From Sipunculus nudus (taxonomy: Eukaryota > Annelida > Sipuncula > Golfingiida > Sipunculidae), in assembly GCA_026874595.1 (NCBI GenBank), contig CM049315.1, positions 65,033,389 to 65,097,388 of the forward strand: a stretch of 64,000 bases of DNA, given 5' to 3'. A model generated the notes under the pieces. It made no database searches. It saw nothing but the letters and a program-made list of their open reading frames with translations, and was not told the DNA's origin. Position numbers and translations under genes: made by a program. Shown piece by piece: positions 11,588 to 23,800 of this stretch (its first letter is position 1; the number at the start of each line of letters is the position of its first letter).

Positions 11588-12343
11588 TTAACAGATGTTC
11601 ACATTTTTAAAGGTCTCAAAATTAGAGAAAACAATTCGTAAAGAATTGAAAATACAGGTGGCGCCACCAGTCTGCAGAAACTGATGAAACACTCCATGAT
11701 CAATATGTATGTTAAAAAACATGACCATCAGTGATGTAGTTAATGAGATATTGAAGTTTTTGTATGAAATTTTTGTCTATTTTCCGGGGTATTTTGGGGC
11801 CCCATAGCTCAAAAGATATGGGTAACAGAGACCTAATTTCAGGTTTCCATGGAGACTTTTCATAGGTCTCTCACTGTGTCAAGAATGAAGATTTTAGGTC
11901 CAGTCTATACTATTTGTGCCCTGTTAACAGATGTTCACATTTTTAAAGGTCTCAAAAATAGAGAAAACTATTCGTAAAAAAATCTAAAAATACAGGTGGC
12001 GCCACCAGTCTGCAGGAACTGATGGAACATCTCATGATCAATATGTGTGCCAAAAATCATGACCATCAGGGATGTAGTTAATGAGATATTGAAGTTTTTG
12101 TATGAAATTTTTGACTATTCTGGTGGGTACTTTGGGGCCCCTTAGCTCGTAGAATATTGGTAACAGAGACCTTATTTCTGGTTTCCAAGGAGATTTTTTA
12201 TGGACCTCTCACTCAAGTTACAAGATTCTAGGTCCAGTGCTTATGACTTGTGCCTGGTTAACGGACAGACAGACGGACAGACGGACGACGGACAAAGAGT
12301 GATTGCTATAGCTCAGATGGCTTAAAGTCAGCTGAGCTAAAAA

Positions 12344-14440
12344 GGTAAGTGGCGCCATCTGTCTTGTTTACAAGAAAACTTTCTTAGATGGATGAACATG
12401 CCAAATTTTAATCCAATGACTTGACCCACTCCTGAGATATGAGCAATTTTCACCCAAAGCACATGTTATAAGGATCGATGCTATATCGGGATAACGTTTG
12501 CAGATGGTGCCACTAGTCTTGAGTACAATAGGGAGAAGTCCAAGGTCAATGGATATGCACAATTTACTGCAAATCACTCCTGAGAAAAGGGCATTATTTA
12601 TTTTACAAAAACAAAGGTAGGTGGCACCACCTGTCCAGTTTATGGATAAAACTTTCCAAGATGGATAAACATGCCAAATTTAAGATTTTTCAAATTTTAA
12701 GGTCCCTACTTGAAATAATTTTGAATTAAACAGACTTGCATTGACTTGTTTAAAATAATACAATGAACTTAACATGAAAACACTACATCAAACTGTTATA
12801 GTAGTTAGACTGCAGCACTAATGCCTCTTCCATTCCTGGAACTGTGCCTAAGCTATTTATAGGGCTGACACCATCTTGGCCAGTGGCCAACATCCAGGCA
12901 CTGGCAAATCTTGGCAATAGTAATCTGAATAAAAATCTGCCAATAGTAAACCAAGTGCAGCCATCTGCACACAAAAGTGGTTCTTACTTAAAATAACTTT
13001 GAAATAAATTTCATAATACAAAATACTTTTCAGTTGACTTTTTATAAAAAAAAAGAAATTAGGAATATATGAAAATTATTACAGATGCATACTGAATGCA
13101 AAATTATAATACAGATACATCTAATTGATGGCAAATTCTTGAATTATACGTTGAGTATGGATACCAATTATTTATAATCCATGTACAGCCGTCTCATATA
13201 TAGCCCCAGAGAGATGAGTACCTGTGGTTGTAAGCACTGCCTGGTATGATGACTAATTTAACTCAAAAAATCAAAAATTTTTAAAAGCTTTTAAAAAACA
13301 TTTGTGTCAGTATTAACCATAGATAACCTGAAATCTAAATGTCAAGTGGCATGATGTAATAGATGCTGATAAACTGGTGCCAGGCTAGATATAACTGCTT
13401 CACACAGCTAACATATATGGTAAAATGACTCAATTCAATCTCCATAATTCAGCCAAAAATCATTCATGTGGAACCATTTAAGGACAATTATTGTAAGAAT
13501 TATTCTGGGGATTATTCTTGTAAAATATTAAACAAATTGGCCTCAGTGGCATCAGTCGAAAAAAGTTTTGCAGGTTTAAAACTCATACAGAAAGATACAG
13601 CAAACTGGCTAAGTTCAGCTTCCCATAACTCAGCCAAAAATGACCAAGCCAAAACCATTTGAACAAACTTTAATTATCAACATCTGAGGATATTTCATGT
13701 GTGAGATTTACGAATTTGGCCTAGCGGTTTTTTAGAAGAAGATCTTTGTAGCCACAAAGCTTAAATGGGCTGTTATGTCAATGACATTCAGCTTCCCATT
13801 ACTCAGCCAAAATTCACTGAATAGAAACCATTTGAACAAACTTTAGAAAACACTACCCTAGGACCATTTCTGTGCGATATTAAACAATTTGGCCATATAA
13901 GTTTTTTGTGGCCCTCAATATGATAGAGGCACTGATGACCCCCGTACAAAAAAGTCTGATGCAGGTGGAGCCACCGATACCTCAATTTCAGATATGACTC
14001 ATGTGACCAACATTGGCATTGATTTGTTGATGATAGCTTCCAGCCATTTCTGAGACTGAAATTTTACTATGCTTTTTTTGACGGATGATTAAGTTTAACT
14101 TCCTGTAACTCGGCCAAATATCACCAAACTGGAACCATCTGAACCAACTTGAGAGAGACTGTTTCTGGGATTATTTCTGTAAAATATTGGATAATTCGGC
14201 TAGACAGTTTCAGAGATTTTTTAAGGTTTTTAAGCTTTTTCCCAAAAAATTCAAATTTAATGCAGATACCGAATAAAATAAGCTCAATCTTATTAAGTTT
14301 GACATGTAACTGATTCTTACAAGCAATTTGGAGCTGCTAGCTCTGATGGTTTCTGAGATAGAATGGGTTAACGTACAGACGACAGTGGACGGCGGATGGA
14401 CAACGCTGCGCCATCACATAAGCTCACAAGTTCACTAAAA
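12344..14440 (+). repeat. Paralogous 2-kb segment, copy 1 (holds the empty site of the satellite-bearing element)
   Basis: The segment aligns collinearly with 32431-37270 once the 3-kb insertion there is removed. Shared blocks: aaggtccctacttgaa, aaacagacttgcat, cagctaacatatatggtaaa, gataacctgaaatctaaatg, aggtttttaagctttttccc, and the terminal ataagctcacaagttc followed by ctaaaaa. The repeated clause about tgtaactcagccaaaaatca recurs four to five times in each copy. At about 13072 the uninterrupted tatgaaaattattacag marks the unoccupied site of the 32908-35933 element. No coding sequence is seen. It is probably a copy of a long non-autonomous interspersed element. Confidence 0.8.
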
Positions 14441-14650
14441 AGGTGTCAACCATTTATATGATTTTTTTGTAAGTAATTTGCAATTCAACAATGTAGCTCT
14501 GATGGTTTCTGAGGTAGCATGGGTTAACGTACAGATGACAGTGGACGGCGGACAGACACCGCTGCGTCATCACATAAGCTCACAAGTTCGCTAAAAAGGT
14601 GTCAACCATTTATATGACTTTTTTGTAAGTAATTTGCAGTTCAACAATGT
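14437..14650 (+). repeat. Short tandem duplication, about 156-bp period
   Basis: The string aaaaggtgtcaaccatttat starts at 14439 and again at about 14595. Each is followed by atgattttttt/gactttttt, gtaagtaatttgca and ttcaacaatgta. The intervening 156 bp includes gttaacgtacagatgacagt and repeats the end of the preceding segment. This is a recent local duplication that ends about 100 bp from the downstream end of a NOMO exon. Confidence 0.75.
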
Positions 14651-14746
14651 ACTCTCCCTAACACTGCTTTCATAAAATAAACACTGAGTGACACTGATAA
14701 TCAAATAAGGCAGGTTTAAATGAAAGTGCCTATGTATATACTTTAC

Positions 14747-14881
14747 CAAGGTGTACTGGCCAATAGGCAGAGCAGGGAACACAAAAGTACCATCCTCCTG
14801 TGAGGTCACATGACACAGCTGTATGGATGACGGGTAAGCAGTAAGTCCTGGCACATCGGTCTTGTCACAGTGGCTCACCTC
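14747..14881 (-). CDS. NOMO: NOMO exon (sixth visible; 45 codons)
   Basis: The exon is 135 bp, phase 0 to phase 0. Acceptor tttttatttcag precedes GAG at 14881 and donor TTG|GTAAAG follows at 14747. It encodes EVSHCDKTDVPG, then SSIQLCHVTSQEDG, then FVFPALPIGQYTL. The motif C-H-V-T-S-Q-E-D-G-T-F-x-F-x-x-L-P-x-G-x-Y corresponds to the NOMO segment whose vertebrate form reads C-Y-T-V-S-R-E-D-G-S-F-x-F-x-x-L-P. It is the beta-strand and turn region of one beta-sandwich repeat. Two cysteines (codons 5 and 23) sit where vertebrate NOMO also has cysteines. Open frame beyond the donor is intronic and has no NOMO similarity. No following exon was found between 1 and 14746. Confidence 0.92.
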
Positions 14882-17800
14882 CTGAAATAAAAAAAATGGT
14901 CATTTTTTTAAGATTATTTTTGGTAGAATTAACTGCCTTCATTTTCTTAATGCTGACTTATCTAATCCTAAGCTTTGTATGTAAATCTGAAGAATTCCAA
15001 TTTGGTTCATGTGACTAAGTGACAGGGTGATAGCATTTGTTTCTGTCATCTTTTATCCTGTTGTCACCCAGGTCCAGGTGTTTACCACCACATATTCAGC
15101 CTGTAGAGCCCAAACCAAGGTTTGGGACTGACAGTGGAAAATATGACCACTCTCCAGGTGAGATCTGAACTGGCAGTCTCCCCTCATTGAGTCCTGTGCT
15201 CTGGCCTTAGACCATACAAGCCAGTAAATATGTAGGGTCATTAGTTTTCTCATGCTGAACACTTATTGATAAAAATATTTTTTCTTTCCATCTCTATATC
15301 TCTTTTACTTTTTTCCTAAAAAATTTTGCCTGTGTTATAGAAAAAACCTATGTGGTTTTCTCTGGGTTCTCTGGTTTCTTCCACCCCTACAAACCCAACC
15401 ATCTGAGCCATGGAAAGTCTGTCACCTCTTATGAATATGAAGTGTTCAGGATGTACCATTAGTTATACCTTATTTGACGCTGCCCCCCCTGTCTACTAAG
15501 TTCAAATTGTGCCAAGTCACCCTATCCCTTGATACTGACACTTTTGACATCACAGCACTTTCGCCGCAATCCAAGGAAACCAAAGAACCCAAATGATGAT
15601 TGTATAACAATGTAAATTAAAACAGAACTAATCCAAATGATATATTAAGTGTCTTTGTCATCTTAATACCAGAACAGAACTTGAATAGCAAATAAAACCT
15701 CATGCTAACGTTAACAATCCGACACATTGTGATTGAAGCTGGGACGCCATCTTCCCTAAATCACAGGATATAAAGTCCAAGAAACAGACACCAATAAACC
15801 CCAACAAGCCATCCTTCCATTTTATTGGGGACATTGATCTGGGTTTGTCTGGCTGTCTGTTTGTCCCTCTGTCTGTCTGTCAGGTCTCGTTTCTGTGCAA
15901 TAACTTTCCAAAATATTATCCGATTACATTCAAATTTGGATCAGTGATTGCTCTCATACATACCTTTGTTGGGATTGGTTTTGGAGTGTCTGTCTGAAAA
16001 TTTAATATCACCAGTGTCAAAACAAACAAAAAATTTCCCTTTTGTTCCAAATTCACATCAAAAATTATGACACGTGGAGACATCTTTAGGGGACAATGAA
16101 AACTAAAACATAGGCACTATGACATGTAGAGACATTTTCAAGGGAAAATAAAAACTAATACATATTGAGAAGGCAAGTATGAAGATCACAGGAAGTTAAA
16201 ATTACAAGAGACAGAAGTGGGAGGACCTAAATTCCACAAATTTTTTTGTGATTCTTTAAATATTAAGCACCAATTTAACAAACGTCACTACTGAAATATG
16301 TCATGGGTGCAAAAATGATTGTACGTGGCACCACCAGTCTTGACAAAGAGAAAGCCATCAAAGATGTATGGACATGAAAAATTTCAGGCAGATACTTCAA
16401 ACCACTGTGAGACTATGTGCACAGCTGCATGAAACAACTAGAATACGGGTAGTTGACAAGCAACATGTCACTGCCGAAGGTAGAGTGGTAGGGATGAAGT
16501 GAGGGATGGATTGAGTGGTGTGTCACACCACTGCTGAATATAGTCCACTAAAACTCTGAAAAAAGGTCATTAATTGTATCCACAAAAAAGAAGTTTTGCG
16601 GATACTATGTTTTTGACCGGGTTCTGCCGCCGCCGCCGCGTTCATTTCCGGAGAACTCTTCTGAGACTACTGGACAGAATTTTCCGAAACTTACAGAAAT
16701 TATCGGGTCACATGTGAACTGGTGCCTAACCAAGTGGCCTTGACCTCTGACATTTCCTCTCTGCCCAGCGTCCGTTTGTGCGTCTGTTTCCACACATAAA
16801 CCCACACATCTCGGGAACCGTTTGACCGATCAGGAAAAATTTTTTACACAAAAATGATGGCACCACCTGCAGCAATTTTTGCACAGCGTCCATCTGTTTG
16901 TCTGCCTTGGGTTAAAATCACTCATATCTCTGCAGTGGTTTGACTTTTCCACCTGAAATTTTGCATGTGTATACATCTTGGATAGTTTCTCGTTCAAATA
17001 ACAGGTGGCGCCACCTACAATCATGTTTACGTTGCACAGATCCATTCTAATATGTAACACATGTAACTCTATTTCCCCTTGCCACTCAATCCATGCCTCA
17101 CTTCACTGATTGATTTTGGCGGATACACGTAGTCGCTTGTCGACTACCCGTATTCTAGTTAAATTAACGAAAACACCTGCCACCACCTGTCTGGTTTTTT
17201 AAAGAGAAACTCTCAAAGATAGTTTGACATGCCAAACTTCAAACCAACACCTTGACCCACTCCTGATATATGAGAAATTTTCGCCCAAAGAACATGTACA
17301 GAGAAAACGAGAAAACAATTGCAAATGGTGCCACCAGTCTTGAGAACAAGATGGAGGAGTCCAAGATCTATGGATATGAACAATTTCAGGCCTAAACTGA
17401 AAATCATTCTATAGAAAAGGGCATTTATATATCCTGCGAAATCGGAAAGGTAAGTGGCACCACCTGTCTGGGTTATGAGAAAACTTTCCAAGATGGACGA
17501 ACATGCCAAATTTCACATCAATACCTTGAACCACTCCCAGGATATGAGCAATTTTCACCCAAAGCACATGTACAGATGAACACCACAGGAAAATGATAGC
17601 AGATGGCTATATCAGTCTTGAGTACAAGATGGAGGAGTCCACGATCTATGGATAATCACTTGTTATAAACTCCTTGGTCAAATGATTTGGCTTAAAATGG
17701 GTCCACAAGCTTGTTCAAGAATAGGGTCCCATGGCCTTAACCTTTGAATCCATGACCTCAAATCAATAGGGTTCTTCATCAGTTGTTGGGCGAGCCAAAT

Positions 17801-20800
17801 GTGAAAGTTGAAAGGTTTTGTTAATGGTTTGGCTTAAAATCAGTCCACCAGCTTTTTCAAGAAGTGGGTCCTGTGGACTTGACCTTTGACCCCTTGACCT
17901 CAATATTGACAGGGTTCTTCATCTGTGGGTGAGTTTTACAGATGACTGATTTTTGCTTAAGCTCACAGATTCGCTAAAAAAGGAAATATAGTACACACTG
18001 TTGGTTGGATTAGGGAACAACAACATCATAATGGTAATAATTATAAGTTTCTCAACTATAATTTGATACAGAAATTAATATTCAATTTCAGACATGTTAA
18101 AAAGGAACACAAACAGCTTTTTCACTCTTCTGAAGTGAGGAATTCCTCACAACATGAATATCTCTGATGGATGGATGGAAGGAAGGACGGACAGAAAAAA
18201 GCAACCCCTACAGGGCACTCCTTTTCAAGAGGGGCCCTAATAATGATTATAATATTCATCTTGTATATGTATCCTGTCCATTGAGGAAGTCTTGGAATGC
18301 AAGTGTGCCCCCATGTGAAGTGTAGATAATTAGCCAGGAAGGCCTACACCACTGACTGCAACTGATGTATACATTTAAATTTGACAGTCTTCTCAAATCT
18401 AAATAAAAGCTACAATATTTGTCAAAATCTGATTATAAATTCCTTATGTGTACCTACTGTGAAAATTAAATAAACAGTGCTTACAGTGAAAAAAAAATGT
18501 GCAATGGTTTAAGTTGGGCAAATTTTAAGGTACTGATTTTACATTCATGCCAATAACTTTAAACATTTATAAAATTTTGATATAATTTCTGGTATACAAG
18601 TAAATCTACATTTGAAATATTTGTATGCCAGGAAAAAAACTCTCTAGCTTCACCAGTTACAATGTAAAATGGGCAAGTATCTTTCTTGATGTTCTGATAA
18701 GGTTCATTATGTCCCGATCCATAACTTTTGCAATACTGACCTAATTTCTGTCATGTACTTAGGAAACATATTGAGGAATAGATATGCCAAATATGAAAAC
18801 AACACCAATGGTTTTCACAGTGGGTAGTCTTTGAAGTATAACAATAGGTTTATAATGGAAACTGGAGGTTTTTTTCCATTATTACCTTGCAGGAACAAAG
18901 TCACATTGATCAAGTTTTTGGTCTGGTTAAGAGAGATGGACGGACAGACAGACGGATGGATAGCCAACGGACAAAGGACCATTGCTATAGTTTAGTTGAC
19001 TTACAGAAAGCTGAGCTAAAAAAACCAAAAGACCTGTAAAACACCAAACACTAAACAGGATTTTTAATCACCAGGATTTCATATATCTGATCACTTACCT
19101 TAGATTTGATATCTTCTGAAAACAGGACAAAGTTCACACCCCTTATGGGCTCCCCATCAGAAGAGACTTTACCCTGTAATAAACATTAAGATAGAACAAG
19201 TCTAACAACTGGTTGTTGTTTTTTTGTGGCTTCTACACAAATAATAATATAGATTAACACTACATCAGGTAGAGTAAAATTTTCTGTCATGCCAACCAAT
19301 GCAAGCAGAGTTTACTTAAACATATGCATTTTTGTTAAAGTTTTACTGAATTTAATTAAACTTGATCTTACATTAAGTTAAGGATTTACTCCAGTAGCAG
19401 GGTATTGTGAGACATGATTAAAAACAAGGGACCCATAGGTCATGGCGCTCAGCTGTTATTAATGATCATAAAATATGATTTGGAAGGAAGGGTAGACAAA
19501 TGCTGGTTTTGTGTGGTAATATTAGCTGATTTATGAGGATGATGGCATTTAACTCAAGTTATGTAAAGACTTTGATAACATTCTTTGAGAGGGAGGGAAG
19601 GGGCTGATGTCAATAATATTATTTACATTTGGGAAAGGAGTGTTATTGTCACACCGTTTCTGAATCCGCCTAATGACTTTGTCTACATTGCAGCAGAAGT
19701 ATTGAAAAAAAAATGTCCACAAAAAGTCTTGTTAATTATCATATTTTTTACAAAGGAGTTAACTGTTATTCTATAATTATAGGTTACGTACACCTGAGAG
19801 TGGCACTAGCATAAATGATATGAGAGTTTAACTATTTATTAAAATTAATTTAATTTTAATTAAAAAATACTAAAAGTATCATCTGAAAAGATTTTTTCAA
19901 CAATATAATTGAAATAATTGTTTATTAAAATAACATTATAAATGTATTCATGAATGCATTCATGAATACATTTTCAAAGTATTTGCACTTGCATTCAAAT
20001 ACTTTCTTTTTACCGGTATTAGTATTTGTATTAATTTTTTCATGATGAAACTATTAAATATTTGTATTCATATTCAAATACAATGATAAAGTATTCACTA
20101 AATGTCTCATAACTATACAGTTTCAGTCAAACAAAAATGTTGAGAATCCAGGATATACAAACTTAACAAATTTTAATAACGATCATAAGTACCTGGTTTT
20201 ATGGCTTTAATTTAAAAACAGGTGGCCCATGGGTCATGATGCTCAGCTGACTAAGAAGACATTCACAAAAGGAATTTTATCATCTGAATGCCAAATTTTG
20301 AGGTGGTATCCCTATTCAACTGAAGCTTAGTTCTGAGGATATGGGTAACAGAGACCTCGTTTATAGTTTCATATGAGATTTTCCATGGACCTCCCAAGAT
20401 TTCAAGATGGAAGCTTCCAGGTCCAATGGTTACGATATGTGCCCTGTTAACAGAAACCACATCTTTGAAGGTATCAAAAACTGAGAAAAAAAATGTGTAT
20501 AATTGAAGAAAAAAACGCAGATGGCGCCACCAGTCTGCAGAAACTGATGAAACACTCCATGACCAATATCTATGCAAAGAATCATAGTGATCAATGCATT
20601 GGTGGTTCAGATACTGGAGCTTTTGTATCATATTTTCCATTTTTCTGGGGGGTACTTTGAAGCCCTATAATTCAGAGGTTATGGGTAACAGAGATCTAAT
20701 TAAAGGTTTTCAAGGTGACTTTTCATGGGCCTCCCTGCATGTCAAGATACAAGATTCTAAGTCCAGTCATTATGATTTGTGCCCTGTTAACAGATGATTG

Positions 20801-23800
20801 CATCTTAAAAGGTCTCAAATATAGAGAAAAAAACAAGGGACGCATGGGTCACTGGTTCAGCTGATATATATGATAAAATGACTAGGAAATGAGGCACATG
20901 CTGGTTTTGTGTGGTAATAAATATAAGCTGTTTTATGAGTTGTTGGTGTTTAGCTAATGTATGATTTAGATAGTATCTTTGGAGGCAGGGAAAAGGATTG
21001 ATTTCATTTATTTTATTAAACACATGGAGTGCTATTGTCACACAGATTTTGACTTGGCCATATAACTTATAAGCAGCACATATAATATAAGAGTTTAACT
21101 ATTTATTAAAATTGAATAACAAATATTGTGCCTAATATAATTTTTATAAAAAATAATAAAAGAATCATATGATTTAAAAGAAAAATTTAAATGAAATGAT
21201 TATTAAAATAATATTATGGAATATATTCATGAATGCATTCATGAATACATTCTGAAAATATTTTTCACTGGTATTCAAATACTTTCATTTTTACCTGAAT
21301 TTCCATTCTTATGCAAGAAACTTTGTAATGATATATATTTGTATTCAAATACATATGCAAAGTATTTGCACCATTCACAACTGAATAAATACCACATCAC
21401 TGTCTACACACTTAACATAGCAAGAAACTTATGACAATTATTAACATTATAGACATCATAATAAGAACTGGTCTAATATCTGATTTTTTTATCACATTTG
21501 AATATTATTCTTTTTAAACATGTATCAGAAAAAAAAGAAAAGTAATCTCAGCTATTTTAACACTAATACATGTGTTAAAATAACCTAAGGATCAAAAACC
21601 CAATATTTTATACAAGAAACAAACTGGAGTTGGGCACTTTTCTGAGTAATATTTAAAATTTTTTACATATTACATTATTTTATTTTGTAACAAATATAAA
21701 CCAACAAATTAAACATCTGGAAAAGATTGAAAATTTAGATTAATTTAATATAATCAACTGAATCCTTATCTTTCATTAATTTGTTTCATATAATCCCTAA
21801 TAGTAAACAATTTTATTTAATTATTTATTTTTCATTTTTATGATTGACATGAAAAATACCCAATGGTGACTGCATGGTGTCATTTGGAATACATTTTCTG
21901 CCATCCATGGAAGATTCATAAAACTTCAGTAATTGCAAGGTAATTCCCTGTTACTCATTAACTATAAAATTTCTTTTCCATTAATTTTTCTCAAAGTTGT
22001 TTTTATAAACCAATAATTTTGTTTTAAATTATTGTTTATTGTTATTTTTTGGCCAAAACAACTACTATAGGAGGGGGTTTGGACAGTTAGATCCAGCTGA
22101 AGCCACCCAAGAGCTACACTCCCAAGGCAGCGGAAATCTTGCACTTCTAAAGAAGCAACTGATTTTCACGCTGCCTGCTTTGACAGTTTATGATACATTT
22201 AGACATCAGATTGCGGTTCATTGTCTGCTGTAAAAAATGTGCGTATGATGCAACACTGGACAGGCATCCTGGCTCCCCCCATAGCTGCACTTTAAGTGCC
22301 GCTTGATGACAGTTTATGGTGGAATTTTAATTGCTCTCTCTGCATTCTCCCATCATCGACCAATTCGATTATGACTGTGTTAGCGTAGCCATGTTTCTGT
22401 CGTCTGCAGAACTGAAACCAGTCAGCAAGGTGTGCACGCAGCCTTTGTTGTTATTTTTCATTTGAATTACAGCTCACCGGCTGGACATCCTATGTGCCCA
22501 AGGCCCTCAGCAAACCACGTCTGGGGCCATTCTCTCTGTGCCTGTGGCCTATTCAAACGGTTACTGGGGCGATGAGCTGTCACTCTAAACAAAATGAACA
22601 ATATGGGCGCCACGTATTCCTTGCTTGGCTGTGTCTTCCAGCACAAGGTCTCATCTGATTGGACCAAAATACAGTGCTTCACTCTGGTGTAGCAATTCAG
22701 GATACGAGGTCATAACAAACAGCAGTTAAGATATAGGTAGTAGGCCTATAGGTAAAGTGCTGTGTGAAGAGCGTACCCAAGAGCTGGATGGCTGCAGAGT
22801 ATGCCTCGCTTCAAGCAAGCATAATTGGCCTGAAAGGTCAACAACATATGCAGGGGTTTCAGCCTAGGTGTGACATGGTCTCATAAAAAACATAATAAAA
22901 TAAATTCAATAAAAGCTACAGTTTTGGTCAATTCCTTTCAAATTTAAGAATATTGAAGCTAATATCCTTACATGTGCATGATATGAAAATTAAATCAACA
23001 GTGCATACAGGGAAAAATGGGCCATGGCCAAAGTTGGGCAAAATTTAAGGTAATGATTTTATTTTATGCAAATAACTTATATAATTTGTAATATTCAGAT
23101 CTAATTTTCGGTATACAATTGAATCTTGATTACATGAATTTATATTCCTGAAAAAAGTCTCTAGCTTAAGCAATTCTTCTGTTTAAGTGAGTTAATATAC
23201 TTCCTGATTTTTTACAAGGAGAATTATGTTTGGGCCAATTACTTCAGCACATTAAGCAAAACTGACCTAATATTCGGTATGTACATAGAAAATGTAAGGA
23301 AGAATATGCATAATAAATATGATTAAAAACAGATCAGTGGTTTTGATATTAGGCAGTCTTGAAATGTAACAATGGGTTTTTAATGGAAAACAGAGGTTCT
23401 TCCTTAGTATCTTGAAGGCCTAGTGACCCAATATTTGGTTAGGTAGGAGATTTTGGGGACATAGGTCCAACGGTTTCAAAATGTGCCCTGATAACGGCCG
23501 GCCAGATAGACAGACAATGGACCATGACAATGGCCCAGATGACTTATAGTCAGCTGAGCTAAATATTTCTGATTAATTAAAAAAAAATAATTTACTTTCT
23601 TGGAAGAATGCCCAACTTGAAGAATGCCCAGCTTAAAAATTAAGTCTCTCACATTGATGCTTTGCATGCAAACAGATACGAACAGATTAACATTTGTCAA
23701 AATGTATTCCAAACAAAATGCAAATATATATATATATATATATATTAATAATATGAAATGAATTCACAGAATAATATAAAATGAATTCACAAAACAGGTG

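Larger units (their letters stand above)
8076..12343 (+). mobile_element. Interspersed element with 340-bp internal tandem units and TCAGCTGA ends (family A), interrupted
   Basis: The left end is aacaagtgaaccatgggtca followed by gctcagctga. The right end is attgctatagctcagatggc followed by tcagctgagctaaaa. Inside are about four units of roughly 340 bp: aggtggcgccaccagtctgc, gaaactgatgaaacactcc, atgatcaatat, ttcagcttttgtat, ggtaacagagacctaatttc, aggttccatggagactttt, attctaggtccag, gtgccctgttaacagatg. Unit anchors are at about 8336, 8678, 11738 and 12078. The flanking sequences rejoin into an uninterrupted family C module, so this element inserted into that repeat. It is itself split by the TTAA-flanked element at 8972-11587. 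Further copies lie at 20214-20830, 37290-37866 and 42218-42880. No coding capacity is visible; it is non-autonomous and its class is not recognised. Confidence 0.75.

Noticed and set aside
1-14746. Search for the next downstream NOMO exon
   Set aside because: No NOMO-like coding block was found; this stretch is accounted for by repeats and unassigned AT-rich sequence, so the exon is probably left of the window.
15150-15225. Functional tRNA-Leu gene
   Set aside because: The 5' acceptor stem and a proper B-box are missing, and a SINE-like body follows directly.
15053-15262. 69-codon minus-strand open frame as a small protein
   Set aside because: It overlaps a tRNA-like A-box/B-box arrangement, better explained as a SINE fragment. 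No homology is recognised.
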